Below are positions 55,044 to 64,000 of a stretch of 64,000 nt of DNA, piece by piece. Under the pieces are notes generated by a model. That model saw only the letters and a program-made list of their open reading frames with translations, searched no databases and had not been told where the DNA came from. This DNA is from Gymnopus androsaceus JB14 (Eukaryota > Basidiomycota > Agaricomycetes > Agaricales > Omphalotaceae), in the NCBI GenBank assembly GCA_009733575.1, contig ML769632.1:1-64000 (forward strand), written 5' to 3'. Position 1 is the first letter of the stretch; each line of letters begins with the position of its first letter. A program made the translations under genes and the position numbers.

Positions 55044-56133
55044 TGCTTGGCTTCCTCAATTGCTGTGCCTCAAGGGGGGAGAGCTGGGATGTGTGTTTCC
55101 GCTGCTACTCAAAAGTGTTAGTTTTCGGCATGAGGCATGAGGTATTGAATAAAATTAAAATTAAGATTTAAAAAATCTTTCTGGGTTGATTTGAAAAATG
55201 GCACACAGTGCAAGTTGTTACTTGTAACAACAATAAGTAGTACAATGAGCAGGAGAGAAGAGTAAAAGAAAAAGTAAGTAAAGAGATAGTGAACATTGAA
55301 ATATATATATATACTCATACCTAGTATGATGAGCAGGAGAGAAGAGAGAAAGGTAAGTAAAAAATATAGAGTGCTGCACTGTAGGTATGTGGAAAATGGA
55401 GCTTGAAACAGCGGGAATTGAGTAATGAATTTACCTGCAGGCAGGCCCAGAGCTGCTTTCAACCTGCATGCACTACTAAGCTTTTCCACTTGTCGACCTC
55501 AGGAGGGTGGACCCATGTAGACCTGTAGGTAGGAACTGGCTTAGCAATGTACAGGGGATATTCACACGCTACACTCACCTTCTGCTATTAGCCTTGCATG
55601 AACTCAGTTTAAGCCTGATTTACTTTGAAAGAAACCTATCAACTCCTTCAAAGTTCAAACAGCACTTCTCATGCTGACCAATGCAGTGAGCAAACCACAG
55701 CTTTGACCTATACTCTACTTTCCACAAGTTGGTGTATTATCAAGGGGGTTCAATTTTTTTTTAAAATGACCAGATGTCATTTTTTTCTTAAGCCTGGTCA
55801 GGGGACTAACCAGCTATGTAAGCATTCCCACACCCATAGATAAGATTTTGTCACTGAATGCTCTCTACTAGTAGACATGGGCACAAATGTATTCGGGAAT
55901 GTTTACTTATTTGAAGAATAGCCACTGCAATTCTGGTCAGAATAAGTCCAGAAAGTATGTAATTTCATGGAGAAATGGTTGAGTTACATCCCCAGAGCCC
56001 TAGACACAGATCTTGTTAACAAATATGACTACAACTGTAGGTTTTACATTAGTATATAAATTACTACAATTGTAGGTACTCTCAATTATGTATTATATAT
56101 TAATACATTTGCGCTTATTTTGATAGGCGCCAG
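55044..56133. other. No supported gene
   Basis: AT-rich sequence with a short (TA)n run near 55300 and a direct repeat of GAGCAGGAGAGAAGAG (55237 and 55332). Open frames here lack motifs. Confidence 0.45.
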
Positions 56134-56169
56134 CCCCTAACCCTAACCCCAACCCCTAACCACTAACCC
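56134..56169. repeat. Short interstitial telomere-like tract (degenerate CCCTAA repeats)
   Basis: About six degenerate units of CCCTAA/CCCCAA/CCACTAA. CCCTAA is the complement of the TTAGGG telomere repeat used by most filamentous fungi. It is adjacent to a palindrome whose arms also contain TTAGGG. Confidence 0.6.
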
Positions 56170-56180
56170 AGCACGTTTGA

Positions 56181-56254
56181 CAATGCCGGACTAGCTCTCT
56201 AATGTTAGGGTTCACCCTTCGGGCGAACCCTAACGAGAGCTAGCCCTGGCATTG
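56181..56254. repeat. Foldback palindrome with GTTAGGGTTC arms (74 bp)
   Basis: CAATGCCGG-ACTAGCTCTC...GTTAGGGTTC(A)CCC, a 3-base loop TTC, then GGG(C)GAACCCTAAC...GAGAGCTAG-CCCTGGCATTG. Almost the whole segment pairs with itself. It may be a small foldback element. Confidence 0.75.
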
Positions 56255-56505
56255 CTTAGAAAGAAAAAATAAATATTTCATTAAATATGGTACATTGCAG
56301 AATTGAACACTCGTGGACAGCTGACGGCACGTATCAGGACTGCTGACCAAGAATCCCACTGTGCCATAAGGCGCATGTAAATCAGTAACTTAGTTCAAAT
56401 ATATTACATCACTATTATTATGTTACTTACAGTTGTAATAAATTTATAGATTAATTAAAAACTTACCATTGTAATCATTAATCAACAAGTCTGGTGTCGT
56501 AGGTT

Positions 56506-57359
56506 GATCCCCATCAAGTTTTGACCACATTTGAACCATTTCCCCAAGCTCTATACCACAAAGTAGCCCTTCACGAATGCCAAAATTTGAATGTTGAATG
56601 CATTCGAGGTTTTTGAGCCTATTTTGGCCACTAGGGCATGGGGAAATGGTCAAAATGCAGTCAAAACTTGATGGAGATGTAGCTCAACTATTTCTCTATC
56701 AAATTGCATACTATTTAGACTTTTTCTAACCAGAATTTCAGTGGCTATTTGATGGAAAAGCTAACATTCGCCTAAACATTTGTGCCCATGTCTACTCTCT
56801 AGAGATACCATTTGGACACTGTACCCTCAGTTTGTTCTTAAGTATATTAGCATTGATAAGCTAAGGTACATCTCATTTATGATTTCTGCTTCTGAATAAT
56901 ATGATATATTAATATAGTATCATATGTCCTACTGGTCAAAGCAAGACTGCAAGTACTTACATGGGAGCCAGGACTCAGAAGTGTAGTGAGGTCCTAAGGA
57001 GACTGTAATGTATACAAGAGATGTATACTGACAGTTAGTGTGAGATATACTCATTTTGAAACTTCCAGAGTACCAAAAGTGGTCAAAATAGGTTAATATT
57101 TGGGGTGTCAAAATTTGTTTTGGCTGGAGGGCTGGACTAACTACTTAACCCAGACCCGGTTGGGCGCTAAATTCTTTGAACCCCCTTGTGCATTATTTGA
57201 ATATCTCACTAAAATTGTCGGCGAAAGTGCCACGATGCATATAGGGCATTTCGGCCTCGGAGAGTTGGCAAGTACTAATTCGTGCAACGTCCCAGTCAAA
57301 TCATCACATTGTCTCTCCAACAGCGAAGAGAAAAACGCACAGATCGAAAAAGCATCGAA
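56506..57359. repeat. Left flank of the 6.45-kb tandem duplication, copy 1
   Basis: Near-identical to 62951-63810 (few substitutions). Open frames in it, such as 57100-57573, run in frame into the membrane-protein copy but contain no recognised domain. It contains nothing I can identify as a gene. Confidence 0.85.
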
Positions 57360-58909
57360 ACAACGCAAAGACGACCCGAATGTTCACTCCCCAGACAATC
57401 CGCCAACCGTCAGCGGAAACCAATGGAAGAATCGCAGGCTTTTTGCAGCGAGAGTTTGTGTAGTTTTCATCGCTGTTATGTATTTCACTTGGATTGCTGC
57501 TCGGCACGGACTTGTGAATATTAAAAAGATAACAGCGGTACGGCTTCAATTTGAATCTAAACATCAATGCTGACGAGTCTCAGCTTCTAGCCTGTTACTT
57601 CAAACCTCCGACCGTTACCTCTTGTACTGTTTGCAGAATCAGACTCATCCGTCTGGTCCTGTAGACCACATTCTGCAATTGATGGAGCCTCCGGCTCGGT
57701 TAGCACACAGCTCTTTCAGCTACCCACTGATTCCAATGGCCTTTTCCTCACTTCTGAAGGGGCTTCGGTCAACGGTAATATCAAAGTGGAAGTAGCTGAT
57801 GAGCCTGCGTGTCGGGGCTCCGGGAACATGCTCTTTGTCAATGTCTCCACTTACCACAACAGCGGCGCTCCGTTAAACAGCGAATTTGCACCCCGAATCT
57901 GCGGAATGAACTCTCCGGTAGACGGATTTTATGGGGTCGGGGTGTTCGATGTAAGTCATTCGTTCTGTTGTTATTTTCAATTACCCACTTCAAAATCATA
58001 GGCGGTCTCGCCATACGATGCTGAGCATAAAGTCTCGGAAACACCAACAAATATTACAATCACCCTTCCTCGTACAGTGAATGGTGACCCGCTTGTCATC
58101 AGCAACTTTATCGTCAGTATGGGCGCGTTCTCTCAACAAATCGGTAATCTTTCGTCCGTACACTTCGAGTTTATCTGAGTAGCAAGACTGTCCAAGTGGA
58201 GGCGAGTACTATTTCTGTGGTATTTCTTGTTCTAACTTCTGAATTCATAGGCCCTTTCTGCAGATCATGCAGTCATACGAACCAATGAGAGCCCTATCGA
58301 GGGTGAATTTGAGGTGACGGATACACTCGAGCTTGACACTGCTAATGCACCAATACGGGTCGGCGTGAAGATGGTTAACGACAGAGGACGTTTCACGCGA
58401 TTGAAAATGACAACCTCAAACAGGTCAATATTTCATGAACGGTTTATATTCGCTAGATTCCTAACATATTCTACTTAGTCCTATCACTGTTGATCTCGAA
58501 TTAACTGGATCCAAAGATTACAACGAATTTGCCAGTGGGAGGTTCTCTATCGAGGCCAAGTCGACCAATGCCCAGGTCGTAATCCGACATCTCTCCGCTT
58601 CCGTTGGGTCTACCGTCATGCTCAATGCTGAGACGACAAATGCACCTATGGATGTACAGATGCATCCAACCTATGAAGGGTCGTTTGCGCTCAAAACTAC
58701 CAATGCCAAACACAATGATGTCGACTGTTTGAGTTGTAAAGATACCAATGACCCAGAGGGCCATGGCCGAAGTCGAAAGATAACGTTGAAGCAGATTCAG
58801 GGAGGGCAACTCGCGTCGGGGTACGTATATTGGGGAGAAGGATACGATGGGAGGCACAGAGGGGAGATTAGAATGGAGACGACAAACAAGGACATGCCGC
58901 TGACTGTGT
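57360..58909 (+). pseudogene. Membrane-protein gene, copy 2 (5' and 3' ends replaced)
   Basis: About 97% identical to 30153-31699, including the transmembrane exon, introns and the GC-AG intron. The original start codon and TATA box are absent, because similarity begins 20 bp after the ATG. Four bases are missing near 58170, shifting the frame. The stop codon is lost because transposon sequence (CATCAGCAAAA) begins after ...CTGACTGTGT, one base into what would be the stop codon. A fused transcript would read only about a dozen residues of transposon before stopping. Confidence 0.85.
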
Positions 58910-61699
58910 CATCAGCAAAAGTGCACTCAGCATGTAGTGCCTTGTGAGATTTGGAGCTCGTACAGGGAGCTACAAGGGCCCGCAAGGGGACAATGGGATA
59001 TGCAAGGTATCGCAAGGATCCGGCTCACTTACAAGGTGCAACAAGGCATTACAAGGGAACTGGCATTTTTAAAACTACACGCAATTTAGACTAGTATACT
59101 AATGTAAAGGGAGCATTCCGAAATCAAAGTAATTATTAAACATCTAGTGCAAGAGATCAATACTCGGCAAAACCTTCATAAACCTCCTCATTAGCATTGT
59201 CATCCTCACCATCTTCCGGCCCAAGCTCATCCTCATCCACTTTGTCATTGTCCGTTTCGTTATTGCTGCCCTCTTCCTCCTCTGACTCTTCTTCTCCATC
59301 TTCACCATCACCATCCTCCTGATATGTGCCTTCATGCTTGTTAGACTCACCACTTGACTCCAAAATGTCATTTGATTTTTCAAATACACAAGTTGCATCC
59401 AAGGTTGAACCAAGATGTCTGATACCACCGCCACGGAACCGCATAAACATATCATGATCCGGCCACCTTTAGAAAGATCAGAAATTGAAGAGAAATAATA
59501 ATAAATTGATGTACATGTTAACATAGTAACGAAAGTAGTCCATATCTTTGTCTCGCTCCTGATGGGCAATAGAAGAGCCAACCAAGAACTGATCTGTTAC
59601 ACCAAATGCAAACGCAGGCTCATTATGGCATCCATGGATGACATTGCTGGGATCAAGGAATCCAAATGCTTCAGGATTGTTGGCATTGATAAATCCAAGC
59701 TTGGGCATTCGTTTGGCGTGAATTCCATATTGTCGCAGTTCCGGAGCTGGAGAAAACCAGTGAACAAATAGGAAATCCATCTTTTGAGGACTCATTGAGA
59801 TTGAGGAGGGACCAGAATGAACAACGTTTGCATGAAAAGCCCCAATAATTCGTGCAAACCAGTACGGGTGGTCAGCACGTACATCTGCATTTTCATTGCC
59901 TGAGAGTGTCATAACATCGGCACGAGTATGAGGGTTGCAAGAGTCCTGGTTGCAACGCATATCGTACATTGTATAGTTGAACCAAATGACCTTGTGACAA
60001 TATATACAATTTTGCTGAAAGGTGATGGTGGCCCGCTCATCCTCCAAAAAGTCTTGTTCATTTTGAGGAATGCCAAGGAGCCGTTCAAGAAGGTGAACTT
60101 TGAGTTTTGGCAAAAAGTCCTATGCAGGATGTCAATGCACTGAACAATCAAATCAAATAATCAAACATACTATTACCGCAGGATCATCCTGAAGATCACC
60201 CAGCCAGGTAGTGAGATTCTCAAAATGACGCAAGCTAGAGGACATATGGTAGCAGGCAGTTGGATCGGTGAATGGAAGAGGATCTGAGTTGGCTAACGAT
60301 AGTGATGGTTTCTGGGCCCTAGAACGAGTGATCCGACTGTGTGTTTTTGGTCCCTGTTTTATGAGTTTGCAAAGAATGTGCGCATGACATTCATGACGTG
60401 CAATCTGGAATGAAAATTGAATCTTGTTTGTTCAAGCATACAAATGCTTGACGTGACGGTGCTCAAGCTCTCCCTGTTTTGGGAATCACAAAATTGAAAT
60501 ATATGTAAGAAATATTCATACTGATTGTGTGCTATATGAATCAGTGGTCCCAAATGTTCGTATGGTCCATGGGTAGTCTCCGAGGGCATGAAACTTGTAA
60601 GTGTTGATGTTTAGTACCTTCTTCTTTGGGAAAGAGGTTTGCATAGACTGTGGCTGTTGAGTGGCAGTTGATTTAGCCTTGGCTGCTCGGCATCTAGTAG
60701 CAGCAGCAACTTCACGGGAAAGTAATCGAGTGTCGAATTCGTTGGCAGTCTTGCTAGCGAATGCGCGGAAGAGGCGACTGAGCTCCTTGGTTGCAACCTC
60801 GAACAATGCTAGCGTCAGTTCAGTGTGAAGCCACAATTTTGCATATGCATGCCAGGTTGCCATCTGAGCTAATAGATCCTGTACAAGCCGGTCTATTTCT
60901 GGGGACTTGGAAGAAAAAAGACCCTCGAAACATGTCAGAGCACACTACAAAGAAATCGAAGAAGTTAGTTACTATATTCAGACAACCAAAAAAGCGTACC
61001 TGAAGAAGGTCTTCAAAATCTCTGGCACCAAGCTTCTTCATCTCCAATACATTATTTACAAACCGACGGATCGTACTACGGCCAAATGTTGGTATTTTTC
61101 GAAACCTGAAATGAGCAATTTAGAATCAAAAACAAAGGAGATTTCAGCAACGAACCTTTCATTGAGCTCCTGAACAGTATCTTTGCCCATAGCATGACAC
61201 ATTCAAATCAGGTGTGTAAAAAGATCCTTGAAAACACCGAGTTCGACTTCATGCATCAAGTCAACAACAAAGAGCTGGAAATAATTAAATCCAAGCTCTT
61301 CGAAAGCTTCCGAGAATGCATTCTAACAACAATATCAGTCAAATACCAATCAAAAAAAGGAATCGCATACCTGTATTGCAGTTGATGAGTCTGGTCTGAG
61401 GAGATCTTCAACAATGGTGCCATTAATGGGCTTTCCATGCTTGAAAAACTTCTTCCTAGCTTTCTCAACGAGCTTCCGGCGTGCTTTGCTGTCCAAACGT
61501 CGTAAAATTTCACGATTCTTCATGTCATTCTGAGTCCCAAGCTTGTGCACCTGGTCTTTTGAAATATTACACCGAGGGCAGAGATGGGTTCCCATGTTCT
61601 TAATACTAGCGAGAAGGACCCTGAAGCAAACAATTAGAAATAAAAATATGAACTAAAATCAAGGATAACTTACTTTTCTGGATAGTCCGCAGAATACGT
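58910..61699 (-). mobile_element. Truncated DNA transposon with CATCAGCAAAA end and a transposase-type gene
   Basis: The left end is CATCAGCAAAAGTGCACTCAG at 58910, followed within 130 bp by at least seven (A/G)CAAGG subterminal motifs (58965-59055). A long minus-strand gene fills 59157-61595. The right end is missing: at 61700 the sequence switches to the middle of another membrane-protein copy. The end sequence links it to the non-autonomous elements at 32447 and 54217. Confidence 0.75.
59157..61595 (-). pseudogene. Transposon protein of a basidiomycete CACTA/Plavaka-like type, C-terminal part, inactivated
   Basis: Reading on the minus strand, blocks in order are HLCPRCNISKDQVHKLGT (zinc-ligand-like Cys pair), a DLMHEVELGVFKDLFTHL block, LFSSKSPEIDRLVQDLLAQMATWHAYAKLWLHTELTLALFE, TYKFHALGDYPWTIRTFGTTDSYSTQ, ELEHRHVKHLY, then DHPYWFARIIGAFHANVVH...MDFLFVHWFSP, GFLDPSNVIHGCHNEPAFAFG and MFMRFRGGG, ending in an acidic tail. 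I know this block order from transposon-borne proteins in Agaricomycetes; the exact superfamily is less certain. An in-frame TGA at 60432-60434 replaces an Arg codon expected in 'YARTNK', consistent with a C-to-T change. The N-terminus is lost at 61.6 kb. Confidence 0.65.
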
Positions 61700-62668
61700 G
61701 CGGGGCTGTTCGATGTAAGTCATTTGTTCTGTTGTTATTTCCAATTACCCACTTCAAAAATCATAGGCGGTCTCGCCATACGATGCTGAGCATAAAGTCT
61801 CGAAACACCAACAAATATTACAATCACCCTTCCTCGTACAGGAATGGTGACCGCTTGTCATCAGCAACTTTATCGTCAGTATGGGCGCGTTCTCTCAACA
61901 AATCGTAATCTTTCGTCCGTACACTTCGAGCATTTATCTGAGTAGCAAGACTGTCCAAGTGGGGCGAGTACTATTTCTTGTGGTATTTCTTGTTCTAACT
62001 TCTGAATTCATAGGCCCTTTCTGCAGATCATGCAGTCATACGAACCAATGAGAGCCCTATCGAGGGTGAATTTGAGGTGACGGATACACTCGAGCTTGAC
62101 ACTGCTAATGCACCAATACGGGTCGGCGTGAAGATGGTTAACGACAGAGGACTTTTCACGCGATTGAAAATGACAACCTCAAACAGGTCAATATTTCATG
62201 AACGGTTTATATTCACTAGATTCCTAACATATTCTACTTAGTCCATCACTGCTGATCTCGAATTAACTGGATCCAAAGATTACAACGAATTTGCCAGTGG
62301 GAGGTTCTCTATCGAGGCCAAGTCGACCAATGCCCAGGTCGTAATCCGACATCTCTCCGCTTCCGTTGGGTCTACCGTCATGCTCAATGCTGAGACGACA
62401 AATGCACCTATGGTGTACAGATGCATCCAACCTATGAAAGGTCGTTTGCGCTCAAAACTACCAATGCCAAACACATATGTCGACTGTTTGAGTTGTAAAG
62501 ATACCAATGACCCAGAGGGCCATGGCCGAAGTCGAAAGATAACGTTGAAGCAGATTCAGGGAGGGCAACTCGCGTCGGGGTACGTATATTGGGGAGAAGG
62601 ATACGATGGGAGGCACAGAGGGGAGATTAGAATGGAGACGACAAACAAGGACATGCCGCTGACTGTGT
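61700..62668 (+). pseudogene. Membrane-protein gene, copy 3 (3' two-thirds only)
   Basis: Begins inside exon 2 (GCTGTTCGATGTAAGTC) and ends at the same CTGACTGTGT|CATCAGCAAAA junction as copy 2. Compared with copy 2 it lacks single bases at many places (for example in GTCTCGG, CAGTG, GACCCGC, ATCGGT, GGAGGCG), while substitutions are rare. Confidence 0.85.
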
Positions 62669-62950
62669 CATCAGCAAAAGTGCACTCAGCATGTAGTGCC
62701 TTTGTGAGATTTGGAGCTCGTACAGGGAGCTACAAGGCCGCAAGGGACAATGGGATATGCAAGGTATCGCAAGGATCCGGGCTCACTTACAAGGTGCAAC
62801 AAGGCATTACAAGGGAACTGGCATTTTTAAAATACACGCAATTTAGTAGTATACTAATGTAAAGGGGAGCATTCCGAAATCAAATATTATTAAACATCTA
62901 GTGCAAGAGATCAATACTCGGCAAACCTCATAAACCTCCTCATTAGCATT
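62669..62950. mobile_element. Transposon left end, second copy (3' tail of the transposon gene)
   Basis: Repeats 58910-59195, including the CATCAGCAAAA end, the CAAGG subterminal motifs and the last codons of the transposon gene, then stops abruptly at the junction with the tandem-duplication flank. Confidence 0.8.
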
Positions 62951-63810
62951 GATCCCCATCAAGTTTTGACCACATTTGAACCATTTCCCCAAGCTCTATA
63001 CCACAAAGTAGCCCTTCACGAATGCCAAAATTTGAATGTTGAATGCATTCGAGGTTTTTGAGCCTATTTTGGCCACTAGGGCATGGGGAAATGGTCAAAA
63101 TGCAGTCAAAACTTGATGGAGATGTAGCTCAACTATTTCTCTATCAAATTGCATACTATTTAGACTTTTTCTAACCAGAATTTCAGTGGCTATTTGATGA
63201 AAAAGCTAACATTCACCTAAACATTTGTGCCCATGTCTGCTCTCTAGAGATACCATTTGGACACTGTACCCTCAGTTTGTTCTTAAGTATATTAGCATCC
63301 ATAAGCTATGGTACATCTCATTCATGATTTCTGCTTCTGAATAATATGATACATTAATATAGTATCATATGTCCTACTTTGACTGGTCAAAGCAAGACTG
63401 CAAGTACTTACATGGGAGCCAGGACTCAGAAGTGTAGTGAGGTCCTAAGGAGACTGTAATGTATACAAGAGATGTATACTGACAGTTAGTGTGAGATATA
63501 CTCATTTTGAAACTTCCAGAGTACCAAAAGTGGTCAAAATAGGTTAATATTTGGGGTGTCAAAATTTGTTTTGGCTGGAGGGCTGGACTAACTACTTAAC
63601 CCAGACCCGGTTGGGCGCTAAATTCTTTGAACCCCCTTGTGCATTATTTGAATATCTCACTAAAATTGTCGGCGAAAGTGCCACGATGCATATAGGGCAT
63701 TTCGGCCTCGGAGAGTTGGCAAGTACTAATTCGTGCAACGTCCCAGTCAAATCATCACATTGTCTCTCCAACAGCAAAGAGAAAAACGCACAGATCGAAA
63801 AAGCATCGAA
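62951..63810. repeat. Left flank of the 6.45-kb tandem duplication, copy 2
   Basis: Matches 56506-57359 nearly base for base, with a 5-bp insertion (TTTGA) near 63378. Confidence 0.85.
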
Positions 63811-64000
63811 ACAACGCAAAGACGACCCGAATGTTCACTCCCCAGACAATCCACCAACCGTCAGCGGAAACCAATGGAAGAATCGCAGGCTTTTTGCAGC
63901 GAGAGTTTGTGTAGTTCTCATCGCTGTTATGTATTTCACTTGGATTGCTGCTCGGCACGGACTTGTGAATATTAAAAAGATAACAGCGGTACGGCTTCAA
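63811..64000 (+). pseudogene. Membrane-protein gene, copy 4 (runs off the window)
   Basis: Contains the first exon with the transmembrane segment in the same flank context as copy 2. The window ends within intron 1, so its state is unknown. Confidence 0.7.

Noticed and set aside
57100..57359. Extended N-terminus (about 87 codons) of membrane-protein copy 2
   Set aside because: The frame is open, but this sequence is the repeat flank, absent from the intact gene, and has no signal or domain; the copy is disrupted downstream anyway.

Overview
This is nuclear DNA of a filamentous fungus, most likely a basidiomycete of the Agaricomycetes. The evidence is the many short spliceosomal introns (about 47-60 nt, GT...AG), a 17-exon secreted endo-mannanase with a fungal CBM1, a STAND (NACHT) protein with ankyrin repeats, protein kinases with an HGD-type catalytic loop, and dense nested LTR retrotransposons. 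Nothing is bacterial: no operons, no CRISPR array, and I saw no convincing tRNA or rRNA gene.

Layout. 0.5-2.0 kb: FAD-dependent monooxygenase (+). 3.0-5.0 kb: F-box protein (-), divergent from the shared RNA polymerase I/III subunit AC40 (RPAC1/RPC40 family, + 5.4-6.7 kb). 7.2-9.5 kb: CBM1-GH5 endo-beta-1,4-mannanase (+). 9.5-11.0 kb: a Derlin-like gene (-) whose tail runs into tandem repeats and a RING-type fragment. 12.4-14.9 kb: dihydroxyacetone kinase (-). 14.9-25.8 kb: a segmental duplication holding two related kinase genes (+). One has a C2 domain at its N-terminus and the other an unrecognised tandem beta-type domain. The array ends with a mitochondrial-type DEAD-box helicase (-) and includes a deleted remnant of that helicase. 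26.2-27.2 kb: Gcn4-like bZIP factor (-) with an upstream ORF overlapping its start codon. 30.1-31.7 kb: an intact single-pass membrane protein with repeated 'SNAPI'-like motifs.

From about 32 kb the window is dominated by mobile DNA. An old minus-strand Ty1/copia element is split by a second copia element on the plus strand (35338-46546, target duplication CCATG). That element is itself interrupted by a gag-only LTR element (36674-40785) and a small TA-flanked MITE. At 47.9-50.4 kb lies the NACHT-ankyrin gene (-). At 50.4-56.3 kb there are several inverted-repeat elements, an LTR-like sequence and a short telomere-like tract. At 56.5-64 kb a roughly 6.45-kb tandem duplication carries decayed copies of the membrane-protein gene joined to a transposon (58910-61700). 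The end of that transposon begins CATCAGCAAAA, matching the terminal repeats of two non-autonomous elements at 32447-33077 and 54217-55043.

The main recurrent oddity is single-base or two-base indels in genes that should be conserved: AC40, the helicase, the F-box gene, the NACHT-ankyrin gene and one membrane-protein copy. Their pattern, often in homopolymers and mostly deletions in the 61.7-62.7 kb copy, looks at least partly like sequencing or assembly error, so disrupted frames should not be read as pseudogenes without checking. Exon boundaries were read by eye from splice consensus and frame continuity. Family names come from recognised motifs, without any database search.
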